Assembly: GCA_000708835.1 (NCBI GenBank)
Contig: DF237026.1
Coordinates: 124,001 to 188,000, forward strand
Direction of reading: 5' to 3'
Length of the DNA stretch: 64,000 nt
Source: Klebsormidium nitens
Lineage: Eukaryota; Streptophyta; Klebsormidiophyceae; Klebsormidiales; Klebsormidiaceae
Below, piece by piece: positions 1 to 10,724 of this stretch. Made by a program: the position numbers and the translations under genes. The notes beneath the pieces are model-generated. The model saw only the letters and a list, made by a program, of their open reading frames with translations, was not told the DNA's origin and searched no databases. How positions within the stretch are numbered: the first letter of the stretch is position 1; each line of letters begins with the position of its first letter.

Positions 1-643
1 TGCCGAGTCGCCGGACACCCGATCCGTCCAATCCGCCAGATCCGCCCATCCCGGTCAGTCCGCCGGCTTTGGTGTCTGAGCAAGCAAAGCATTAGGCCTG
101 GGTCCGTTTTGACGGACTCAACTATCTGGGTATACGCCACGCTCCTTGGATTCTGACCGTCGTCTTCTCATTTGGAAGCTCGTGCTTTTTTTCAACCGTT
201 CTGTTGTCGACTTTCGCCGGTTGTCCGGTTTGCGCTTCTCAACCCTGCTGCGCGCAAGCTTAGGGGGTCGAGTTCCTGTCAGAAATACTTCCAAAAAGGG
301 CGTCGCTGCCTGACTGTTCCTGAAGCCGGACCAGCATTGATCTCGTTTGGCACTTCTCTCGTCCCTTCGTACCCTCTTTGCACATTATGCTTCTTGTGTG
401 CTAGCACGGGAAACGGAGCCTGACAAGACACAAGTGCCAATGAGGAGATTGCTGATGCTCATCGCGTCGAGTTTGGGGTACTTTGCGGGCCTCTTGTTGG
501 GACACTGTTCTGTCAACGGTTGTTTCGAAGCAGAACGGACCGTCAGATAGCATGGATAAGTCAGCGCAACTCGCAGCTGCGGAGGCCGTTCAAAGGCTCG
601 AACACGGTGCACTCCTGACTGACGTCGTGATGGCTGCGTCCAG
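1..643. other. Left edge, intron or upstream part of PRORP gene
   Basis: No exon can be supported here. The first PRORP exon seen downstream begins in mid-codon, so this stretch is probably intron sequence of that gene. I searched for the codons of the catalytic Asp-Asp pair that should precede that exon and did not find them. The short open frames present have no recognisable content. Confidence 0.4.
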
Positions 644-1705
644 GTATTGGCTGTATGCCGCGGTTAAGAAAAATTGTTACCTGGTAACCAACGACGAGAT
701 GCGCGACCACATCTTCCAGCTGCTCGGGGACAACTTTTTCCCCAAGTGGAAGGAGCGCCATCAGGTGAGCGGGCGGTTTTTGCGGATTCTCTGTTCCGGA
801 GTGGTTGCCTGAGTTTCTAGAACCCCAGGCTCAGAAAGCTCGGAATGGTCAACTTTTTCCCTGAGTGAGAGGAGCGTCACCAGCTGAGCCGGCACTCCTC
901 GTCACAAGTGTGAACATACTGCTACTTACTTTGAGAAACTTCAACGGACGGAATAGTGACCTGCAAAATCAGGTCGTTTTGAGGGTGCATCATTACAAGG
1001 ATGGAGTCTGAGCATTTTAGCGCCTGCGGGCCTTTTCTTTTGCTTGCTGGGCCAACCTCATGTCCGCGAAGCTCGTCAACTTTGTCCCTTCGTCCGCACA
1101 GGTACGGTTCACAATGCACGAGGACGGCGATCTGTTCGAACTCCCGCCGCCGTTCTCCACCTGCATCCAGGTACGGCACGCCTGTGTTCTTTTGCTGTCA
1201 TATCGGAGTTTTCAACAGCTTTGCAGCAGGCAGACTGCAATCTTGACTCAGCAATCAGTTGCGCAACAAACCATCCCTATTTCCCGGTAGTCATATCCGT
1301 AACGGGTTTGCACAAGCAGGGTGTGAAACGCTTTTTTGAAGAGAAGTTCCCGACGCAAGAGGTCTGCTGTAGGCGTAAAGGACCGTCGACAACTCCGGAC
1401 GGGGCGGTGGTTCGCCTTAAATCGACCTGGTTAAATCATTTCCTTTGCTCGACGGGTTTGCTATATTCGTAAACCTTCTTTTGTCTCTTTATCTCTCCGA
1501 CACCGGCTCCATAAAAAGAGACTTAAGGTGCTTTCAGGTTAAGACCCCCTCGAACATGGTCTTCATTGAGTTGCTGAGGCCCATCTTGTGGCCGGTGCAG
1601 GAATCGCTCGAAGGTTCGTGGTACTTCCCGATCAGGGATTCGGACGAGTGGCTATGCTGTCATAGACGGCGGCCCACGGATCAAGATACTGCATTAAAAC
1701 CGTAG
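644..1705 (+). CDS. PRORP: Proteinaceous RNase P, 3' part (last three exons)
   Basis: This is the C-terminal part of a protein-only RNase P, which removes 5' leaders from tRNA precursors in organelles and nucleus of plants. Exons read as 644-764, 1102-1170 and 1601-1705, with phases that agree, ending in TAG. The first exon starts one base into a Trp codon (TG|G) and gives YWLYAAV, then CYLVTNDEMRDHIFQLLG and FFPKWKERHQ. The TNDEMRD motif carries one of the metal-binding Asp residues of the NYN/PIN-like nuclease domain. The next exon gives VRFTMHEDGDLFELPPPFS, matching the PPPYS zinc-finger region, and the last gives the SWYFP...EWLC end. The catalytic Asp-Asp pair normally sits just before YWLYAA and must be in the preceding exon, outside the window or beyond a long intron. 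The acceptor before YWLYAA is ...GCGTCCAG. A fragmentary gene copy is the alternative. Confidence 0.8.
845..895 (+). repeat. Decayed copy of PRORP exon 3' end and donor
   Basis: A run starting TCAACTTTTTCCCTGAGTG and continuing through GAGCGTCACCAG closely resembles the end of the exon at 730-766 (CAACTTTTTCCCCAAGTGG ... GCCATCAGGTGAG). It lies in the following intron, about 119 bp downstream. The copied donor reads CAGCTGAG instead of CAGGTGAG, so the GT is lost. The copy contains stops in the PRORP frame. It belongs to the recurrent junction-duplication pattern described in the findings. Confidence 0.65.
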
Positions 1706-3633
1706 AGAACGATTCTGCCTGAGCGTTGAAAATTTTAGCTAGCGCCTTTCTACCGTACGCAACACCATGAGGATCTATGTGACTCGGCGCTTTCCGAATC
1801 AGAAAGGCCGTCTTTTGCGACATACGGTTTGTACTGGCAGGCTAATGCACATGACCCATGTGGCTTTCATTACATGGATGCGGACGGTACATGTTTATTA
1901 GTATCCTCCTAGAGAATTCAATGAACGTGACTGAATATTCAGTTTATAGTACGATTCATGATTCCTGGCGCCCTTTCCGGCCGGTCAAACTGCATCCGTA
2001 TATTCGGTCCCATGCTGTTCGGATGCTTTGAAATTGGACTCAGTTTGGAAGATCTCAATCTTTTGATATGTAAGTGTATGCTGCTGTACAGCGCGCAGCC
2101 GTCACAAACCGTCCCCCCGGCCTGTTGTTGATGTTGGTGTTTTTATACACCTCATCATAACGGCCCGCGGCTCTTCTTGCGCGAAGGCTTCTAGGACGCT
2201 CTTTTAAAAAAAGGCGGCCGGGCCTTGGCAGGATTCTCGATCAGCCGCGGTACCATGAAAGCTAGCTTGGCTCTAGCTAGGCCTGACGTGTACGCGAGAC
2301 CCAACAATGCTGTCCGACCGGTCATACGGGTCCTAGCTTTGACGGTCACAGCGTTTTTAGGTTGCGAGTGCTTCTCATGACCTCAAAGGGCCGGGTTGGC
2401 ATGGTGCTTTGCGCACAATTCAGCATGCATCATTGCCTGTACGAAGCATCGGCGGCACAAATCGAGCCTGGCGGCAATCCAATTTGATTCGAGATGCTTT
2501 TGGCGTGAGCAGCCCCTTCCCAACTGGGCACGAGTACTTTCGAGGTTGCAGTAGCAAACACTGGCTGTCAGGTAAGTTGCCGTCGTGACGCAAATGTCGA
2601 CTTTTCCTCCATCGAAGCCGAGATAGCCAATAGAGTGATGGCCAAAAGTGTTGTCTGTCTCTAGGCGAGTTGACATCACGCGGTGTCCCTGATTCGGGTG
2701 AGCGTTGAAAAAGGGCAGGTCGATATGCCGAGTTTATCACAGACTCCAGGCTGGTGGGTGACTCTGCGCGAAGGTGGGGAGCCGTGCATCACTTTCGCTC
2801 GAAGGAGGCGATGTGTCGATCTGCTCAGTGCGGTTAACTTCTTTTTGTGCGTTTCAACATTATGAAAGTTTGCTTGAAAGTAGGCGAAGATTGCCTCCTC
2901 ACGAGAATGTTTTTCAAGAAGTCTGTCTTTCTCTGTGCCACTTGGTTCTCAATGCAATTAGCAACGAGATGGATGAGAAACTTATCTTTTGTTTCGACCT
3001 TTCGTTTAGAGGTTCTGTTGGGCCGAGCCTGATTGCTTCCTCCCCCCCTGTTCTCTTCTCTAAGGCGGACTGTTTGTTTCTGCTCGTGCGAATTGGACAG
3101 GTTGATCACGTCGGTGCCCCTATTACTGAGTACGTGTACATTCGTATCTGGCCGGATGTCACAATTTAATGGTGAAAAACCAGTCTGTCTGCCACTGTTC
3201 CAAGTGAAATGAGCAGTCGGATCAAAGAGGATCAGGCCGTGAGAAGCTTCCGTCCACCCCCCGTTGATGACTTTTCACTAGCTCGGACATATATCTACTA
3301 AGTCCTCTTGTTAAGGACCGCGCATGCGTCTTGATTTGTGTGACCAGGACCACTCAATTCGAAAATCAGCCCAGTAGAGAAAATCTAAGTTCAAACCGTG
3401 ATCGCCCCACTTCCTTCTACGAAAGTAAGCCGCAAAATATGCCGCAAAATACCTTTGGGAAACTGCAGCAGTCCTCACGTATCGTTTCATTCACTTCGTC
3501 GGTGTCTCCTCCGTGCTAAGTCGCCCGATGATCTTGGAACCAGCCGCTCTCAACACCATGAAAACTTTCTCTATCCCATCCCGAGTCGCTCATCGACTCC
3601 TCAATCGACATTGGGGAGTCCGTTTTGTTTTAG
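1706..3633. other. Intergenic, with a coding relic at 2.77-2.85 kb
   Basis: No intact gene is supported. About 2774-2850 contains a short coding-like stretch (RASLSLEGGDVSICS) that recurs near 9740-9815 as RASLSKEGVDVSIYS, so both derive from one decayed repeat. The last 130 bp before 3634 resemble the end of intron 1 of the propeller copy at 10.7-15.1 kb. An equivalent of that gene's signal-peptide exon was looked for here and not found. Confidence 0.5.
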
Positions 3634-6600
3634 GTACCGGACGCACCATTGTCCAGATCAGCCCTACCGGTCAGCAGACCCTGTTCGCCCAGATTAACAC
3701 CGGGGAACCTGTTGGACTTTCCACCGCTCTAGTTGTTCTCCAGAGCGGCTGGGTTATCGTCGGGAATACGCCCACAATTGACGGCACGTCCGCCACCGTC
3801 ATGCGAGGTGGGTTTCGGAAAGAGTTCCGAAGATTTGACTGAAAGCGCTTTCAGGACCGTCCTGCCTTTTCAGAAGCATTCCAGTGTCCTTGTCTCCAGC
3901 TTTTAGCAGTCAGCTCCCGACTGATTGCTTTCGCGGTCGACCTTAACTTTCTAATTATAGCGTGCCCATCCATTCACAGCTTTGAATATTGTCCTGACTA
4001 AATGATTGCATACGAAGATATGACGACGGCTGTTCCAGTCGTTCAATGCTGGCAACCCACGATGCGAGCCCCAAGCTAGTGCAGTCTGACCACGACCCGA
4101 ATGTTCGGTCAATCTTCTAATCTATGTGGCACTGCTGATCATGACAAAATGTATTTTCCCCACAATCGGTGGAGTGGAGACTTTCGAACCGACTTTGACG
4201 CCCGGTTTCTCCCCAGGTTCCATCTTCGTTTTGGACGCGTTCGGCAGTGTGCGGGCGGAGCTGAAGAACAACTTCATCAACGGGCCTTGGGGAGCCACAG
4301 TCGCGGTAAGGAGTCGAGACCTCAAGACTCATCTTCTATTGCAATCGCATTCTGCAGTCGGGTCATCTAACTTTGGTACTACCATCGACGTTCCCTCCAG
4401 TCTCTGCGGATCCTCCCTTTTATGTTGACAGGGAATTGCATTGGATGTTCATCTACCCATCCGAAAGCTAGATCGCTTTGACATACTGTGAAAGCTTGTT
4501 TACACTCTCTCAGCTTCGATCGTGGTACGATGATCCTTGTGCTCTGTCTTTACACCGACGCCCGCGCTTGAAGTCCTGTCTCACTTTCTAAGTTTCCGTC
4601 TCCGCTTCCGTTGTCCTTTCCGTTTTCGTTCCGTTCAATTTTGAATACTATATCCGGTCGCTCCTGATTGGCGGCGCCCAATGTCTAGGACTTTGGCGGT
4701 AGTGCTTCCCTTTTCGTAAGCAACGTGATCGCGCCTGCCAACGGGACAATCGTGCGCTGGAGTCTAAACAACATAAGAAGCGCGGACGACCCCCGTAACC
4801 GGCCCCCCCAGTTAACTAACCCGAACATTGTCGCAAACAATATCGGCGCGGCTCTAGACCCGGCGGCTGTGGTGATTGGTCCGGTGGGGCTGGGCTACGC
4901 CAACAATCAGCTCTTCGTATCCGGTGAGACCGCGCCACGTGTCATGTTACTGTTCGCTCTGTGCTTCTTTCTCGTAAAGGCGTGCACGTGTTGGGTTTCG
5001 ACGACCGGCTGATATGAACCCTACGCAGCTGAACTGAAGATTCTTGACCGCTTGAAGCATGCGTTCTGCGCTTGGCGCGTCGCAAGTTTTCGGTAGACAG
5101 CCCTTGGTTAACCAGTCTGCCTAACCCTCAATCGGTACCCCACGCGCAGATGAGGTTCACAACCGGGTTCTCCAGTTCAATAATGTCATCGTCGGTAACC
5201 TCAACCCTAACCCGGTTGTCGTGACCTCCGACAACGCCCTTCAGCAGCCCATCGGCCTCACTCTGACGCCCAACCGTGAGCTTTTGCAGACGTCTTCCGT
5301 CTCGGCTGATGTCTGCGCTGTCCCCGCAAACCTTCAGTTTGATCTAGCTGCTCGTATGCTCTTCGTCCCGCTGACCTCATCAATGTCCACGGAAAGTGCC
5401 ATGCAAAATGCGATCCCAAAATAGATTTTAGAACGGGGCCGCATTTCTTCGATGCTTGAGATTGCAACGAAATCAGTAACCGCTTCTCCGGTACGTCCAT
5501 CTGGGTTCGCGCCAGCAAAATTGGCAATGGGGGAGGGATTACTACTACTTGGGTTTCTTTCCGATGAGCCCAATCGCTCCTTCTGTCCAGACGGTTCTGT
5601 ACATCTCGATCGGATCATCGAATGAGATGCTGAGCACTTTACTACTGTAGACGTCCATTACCCGGGTTTGCTTGAAGCGCCCAGTCAAACCGGATCGTCG
5701 CAAAGTATGTGCGCTCTTAATAGAGGCTGCTCGAAATACTCCTGAATGGGTCTTTAATCCCCTATGTCATTTACAAGCTCAAATAATTGACATCTCACTC
5801 CTTCCGTGACTTTTTGCAGAGAACCAAGCACTGATCGTCAACAATCTGAACGGGAATCTGGTTGACTTCACGATCCCTGGTAAGCGCCCACACCTGCAGA
5901 CCGTTTGATATCCTTCGATCTTACTTTCAAGCATATCTGGCTGTTTCTAACTACCGAATGTCCGATACTTTAGAGGAGCCTTTCGTATTTTCTTGTCACT
6001 CTACTGCTGTCGGTTGCCTAGCATTTCACTATGTCGCAAAAAATCAACGTCTTGCCAATAAGTTTGTGACGATGCCCCTTTTGGACGTGCCAAACCCAAA
6101 ACCCTATAGCCACGCAGCAAAACGGGTTTCCCCTAAGTTTCCCCCTCTTTGAAGTCAGTTTGGATGCAAAGCCAAGATTTGCGCGCCGCTCTTTTCAATG
6201 GATTACCATGTGAAAGTGCCTTTGCCCCGCGTCAGAATAAAGCATATCAGATCTAGAGAGAGGCCTCCATTATCGACGAAAGCAGAGAAATCTCGGATCG
6301 GCCCACACGGGAAATAGCAAGCTCTGTATATCTCACGCCAATCCAGAAAGTGTCATCAGAGTCTCTAGAATCAAAGTCGTGCAAAGGCTTGTAAAATGCA
6401 ATGCGCATGTCTGTGTCAGCTTTGAGTATGTATCGGGAAAAGGTACCTACCTAGAATGTCCAGATTGGGGAATCAGAACTTGACGCTGCTTCATCGAGAA
6501 CCTCCAGAAACAGGTCCTCGGGTCTCAACGATTCTGGTATGCCAGCAAGAAACTGACGTCCTTTATGCGTGTGATTCCATACATAAACTGATACCTTTGT

Positions 6601-6756
6601 TGATGTGCAGCCCGCGGAGTCCAGCTGGCGACTGCGACCGTGTCCAACTTTGGCGCGAGGAGTCTTTTTGGTCTCGCCGCCACGATCAACCAGTTTGGCC
6701 AGAGGAAGGTGTACTTTGTCAACGACGGAGATAACACGCTCAACGTGCTGCAGTGA
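3634..6756 (+). CDS. Secreted beta-propeller-like protein, copy A, first exon not found
   Basis: Six exons match the second copy exon by exon and phase by phase: 3634-3807, 4217-4305, 4689-4923, 5150-5275, 5820-5879 and 6611-6756 (TGA). The product resembles bacterial extracellular six-bladed propeller (NHL/SMP-30-like) proteins. Telling segments are GTGRTIVQI, the blade-like GSIFVLDAFG, DFGGSASLFVSNVIAPANG, VIGPVGLGYANNQLFVS, GLTLTPN, QALIVNNLNGNLVDF and KVYFVNDGDNTLNVL. No catalytic residues can be assigned and the substrate is unknown. Copy B has a first exon with a signal peptide about 0.8 kb upstream of its second exon. No such exon is visible between the PRORP stop and 3634, so this copy is either 5'-truncated or uses a strongly diverged leader. 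All six exons are open with intact splice sites, which argues that the loss is recent or the leader was missed. Confidence 0.7.
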
Positions 6757-7429
6757 TCAGCCGTCGAGTTGCAGAATTTTCTCGTAAAATGAGTGACGAC
6801 CTGCTTTTTCAGGCTAGAGCGTTTTGTTGTCGCAACGAACATAGTAATTGTACATAAGAATCTCCGGTTGAAAACTTTGTTTAGGGGCGTAACGGACTGC
6901 CATACGCACTCACGCAGCAGAAACATTCGATTAGCCGGCTTGAAACTTTCAGATTAGGGAGTCAAATTAGCTGCCTCCCACGTTAAAACATCCGTGTATA
7001 CATTAAGCTTGAGTTACATTGATTTGACGTGGTCGACGCTCTTTGGAGGGCTTTACAAAGAGATGGCGCAAAACATAATGCCCCAGCCACGGCCAAAGGT
7101 TGCATTGCACAAGTATTCTTGGTCGCAACAGAACGACCGGATTCTGGTTTATCTGCAGCAGTTGAAGTCGACGCTATGTATTAGTGGGCCTAATATCTGC
7201 CGTAAATAAGACTGTGCAATCCCGCCAGCCGCGCCAGATCAAATACGAAGCTACTGGCTCTCCGATCCCTTTCCGGCCGCTCTCTACCAATTTATATAAT
7301 GGCCCTCCAATTGCGCACATCGGCAATCAATTCCTGTCTCCAAGTGCTCTTCAGAACCGCCCAATCAGCTAGCGCCACGTCCGCCCACGACTGCAGCTTC
7401 AGTGCTCAAAAGCTCCCCGCTCTAGTTCA

Positions 7430-7835
7430 GGGGCCGTCAACCGGGCGGTAACCAGTTCTTTCCCCCGGTCTGCCTTACGGGCCAGTACCATCGCGTGTAA
7501 TCTTGGGTTTCACTATTAGCAACTCCCCGGTTTGTTTCAAAATCTCTGGCAACAAGACGTGTACCAATCCAAACGATACCAATTCCAAGGTCATGCAGCT
7601 GAATTATCTCGAACGATCCCCCAAGTCACGTTGGGCCCTTCCGCGAATACGACCGGAAACGCGCCCGGGGCTAAGTGCGAAGCATTACTGAACTGGGACG
7701 TTGCCGTACGGACCCGTCTGGGCGGCTTGGCAGCTCTTCAACGCGTGCTCCGACCAGTGTCTTTCTGCTCTGGCTTACGAACTGGCGTTCGAAGTTCTTC
7801 ACAGCGTGAAACCACAGTCTGGTTAAGGGCTATTT
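7430..7835 (+). repeat. Diverged direct repeat, unit 1
   Basis: The unit shares blocks with 9430-9830, including CAGTTCTTTCCC, GGTCTGCCTTACGGGCCAG, CCCTTCCGCGAA and GGCGGCTTGGCAGC (GGTGGCTTGGCAGC in the other). Small gaps break all reading frames. It looks like an old duplicated gene or transposon fragment; no transposase motif is visible. Confidence 0.6.
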
Positions 7836-9429
7836 AATGGTCGGTTAGGTGGGATTCTAACAGACGAGACTGTTTATTTAAGCCCTGGTTAAGGACCTGT
7901 TAAACAAGGCTTTTTTGACGGCAAAATTCTCCTGTGCTGGGACGCACAGCCGGGAGAAGGCTACCAGACAGCGACGCATCGCGCCCGCTCGCTTCTTCGC
8001 CTTACAGAGCACTTCAGTACCGGCAGCCGTGACTCCACGACTTGCGCCCGCTTCTCGTTCCGCTTTGTTCCGCCGCGACATCCACATTTTGTTCCACACG
8101 ACCCAAAGTGGGGTGGTTTCCGCACATGATCAATCCTGCCAGCGGCATCTCGGTCGGACTTGTTTTGCGGCAAGAGCCGCCTTTCAATCCTGTGGCACGT
8201 GGAATCTCGAAGTCCAGAATGAAACACTGCCAAATTGCGGGAGACATGATCAAAAGGGGCATACTAAGTCGACCGCTCCTCACGAGTAAGCCCGAGTCAG
8301 ACACCAAAGTGGCTTTTGGTGAAGAGGGCTTGTCTTTACATGAGTCCCAAATGAAAACCTTCCGACCTTACTTCGACAGCTGATCACAGAAACGACGCAG
8401 CGTCTCTGCCTCAAAATAAGCCGGGCAAGCCGAAAAGCGGAAAGAGCGGAAAAGTGGAGAAGCGGCCGCCCATTCACCGCATCTCTTCAGAGACGTTTCC
8501 TTGTTCCACTTCTGAAACTCTACCCGGTGCACCTTGGAACCTGCATCCCCACCGATACGTCAAATTTGGGTTCTGGACGATCCTGATTTCGGTTCGTTAC
8601 TGCGCGCATTTCCAGGAGCTAATTCTACCGCAATCTTTGGACCATCTCGTATCACACGGGAATACCGTTGTATCAGCTCGGGCACCTTAAACTCGCACCC
8701 AAGGTATTGCACGGCCAGTCTGCAAGTCATTGTGTGCGACATTTGCGGAAGTCGACGATATACTCCATCCGCCGCCTTTGGGGGAGCGATTGAACTCTCC
8801 GTCGAAAACAACATCTTGGGTACGAGGTTAAGGGGCCCGAGCAGGCTGCGTACGTCTTTGCCCCGCCCTGCTTAGCCAGACCCAAAGATCTTCAGCGGAT
8901 TGGACGGCCGGAAGCGGAAGCGAACGCAACGGAGAAAGCACAATTTGTGCCTTAAGCTGCCGGGCACTGCAAATCTTACCGTCCGCTAATTAGGTGGCCA
9001 TGCATCATTCTGGATCACTGGATCTTCGAGAAAGCACATCGGCCAATCGCTGCGGCGCACAACCGCGCTTTGAAGTTGATGACGTGTCAGTGTGTGCAGT
9101 CAATCGGCGAAGTGTGCTCTGCGTTTTGACCTCGAAACATGCAGAGCTGTTCGAGGGTGCTCTCACCCTTCCGAGGAAGTGGGCACCCTCGTTTGTGAAT
9201 TGTCCTGACTGTTTCCTCAGTTCATCTCATGATAGTGTTCCGGTTGCGGAGTACTTGGACTGGCAGCTAATTGCGGGGACGCGAACTGCGGAAAATTGCC
9301 TACGAGGACCGCGAGAATATGTCGCGTTGCTAGATCTTACGTGGTTGCGAGGTCTCAGGACGTGACGAGACGACACGGAGCAGCGAAGCTTTGAGCTGGA
9401 TCGTAACTCTCAAAGAACCTAGTGGCTCG

Positions 9430-9830
9430 GGACCCGATCAGGGCGGTCAACCGGGGTGTAAACAGTTCTTTCCCCTGGTCTGCCTTACGGGCCAGTACCG
9501 TCGCGTTTCGGGTCTTCCCTTCCGCGAAAGCGACCGGGAAAGCGTCTGGGGGCTAACGGCCGAAGCATTCCTGAAGAACTGGGTCCGTTTGAACCCGTTT
9601 GGGTGGCTTGGCAGCCTTTCAATACGTGCTCTGACGGGCGTGTCTTCCTGCTTTGGTTCCGAACTCGCTCTCGAAGGATGATGGCAGGACGTACAGGCAG
9701 GAGTTCACAAAGTCTGAGCCGGCGCCGGGCAAGTCTGCGGAGCTGGGGCACCGTGCATCACTTTCGAAAGAAGGAGTCGACGTATCGATCTATTCAAAGC
9801 AGCCTTCTTGTCCCGCATTTCCGATGATGA
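9430..9830 (+). repeat. Diverged direct repeat, unit 2
   Basis: This is the second copy of the unit at 7430-7835. Its 3' part (about 9740-9815) also matches 2774-2850, and those two keep the same reading frame over about 15 codons (RASLS-EG-DVSI-S). That suggests the repeat once encoded protein. The source family is unknown. Confidence 0.6.
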
Positions 9831-10724
9831 TTGGCAGTGCCCCGTAAGCAGTCAGATACGGTTGATGCGGCGTTTGCATATTTTGGGCTTCAATATCGAA
9901 TGGTGCTGAGGAGTCGTATCAAGTGATCGATGTGGCGATACTTTCGAGTTCCGGCATCGATGGACGCAGAGAGGACACGTGGAAGGAGCGGCGTAAGCTG
10001 CCCGAGGGCTGCTCACGTTTGGCAGATTCGGACACCCTTATTTGGTGGACTGACGCTGCTATACATGGTGTTTCAATCATAGGTAATATTGCGTAATTTG
10101 AGGTGCGAAGTGCTCGAGGCAGCAATTTGCGGAGATCTGGATCTGGTCTGGGCGTCGGCTACGATGCGAGGACCTTGAAACGGAAGCTGATGTTGCGCGA
10201 CGACTATATCCTACCGGTGTGAAGTTCAGCACGTGACGAGATGCCCGAGACAAAATGTAAAATTCATTGAAGCACTTAGTGACTTCGGGCATTGCTTTTC
10301 TAATTGGCTTACTGAAGGTCTATGGTTCCATAAGAGCGCCCCTAGCAGGATGCGGTAGATTCCCTAGTAGTGAAAGAAGATGCCGAGCGACGAACAAAGC
10401 TCTTGTTCCGAATAGACGACGATGCTGGATTGCATCCAGGTTCGATGTGCTCTGAAAGCCTCGGGCAATCAAATGGGATAGTCGAGGTAACAGTCAGCAG
10501 CATACCTTCCAGTATCTCTTGGTCAAGCTTATCCCAAGCTAGACGCATGTGTTCGCAAAGGCTTCTGTTGACTGGACTTCGTAGAACAAGCAATCAGCAA
10601 GTGATCGAAACCTCACTGCTTCAAAAGCCCTGAAAACTTTGCCCTTCATTCAATTCGTCGATCCGTCCTTCGCCTTCAGCTACCACAAAACTTCCCCCGG
10701 TTCCTTTGTACGGCCCCTTCCACC

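Larger units (their letters stand above)
6757..10724. other. Intergenic between the propeller copies, decayed repeats
   Basis: No intact gene is supported. Two diverged direct repeats of about 400 bp lie at roughly 7430-7835 and 9430-9830 and are listed separately. Between them, 8390-8880 has several medium open frames on both strands but no family I recognise. The frame at 8994-9365 is open for 123 codons and also unrecognised. The rest shows nothing I can name. Confidence 0.5.

Noticed and set aside
644-764. PRORP lacking its catalytic Asp pair
   Set aside because: The exon begins inside the Trp codon right after the position of the pair, so the residues should be in the previous exon and their absence here proves nothing.
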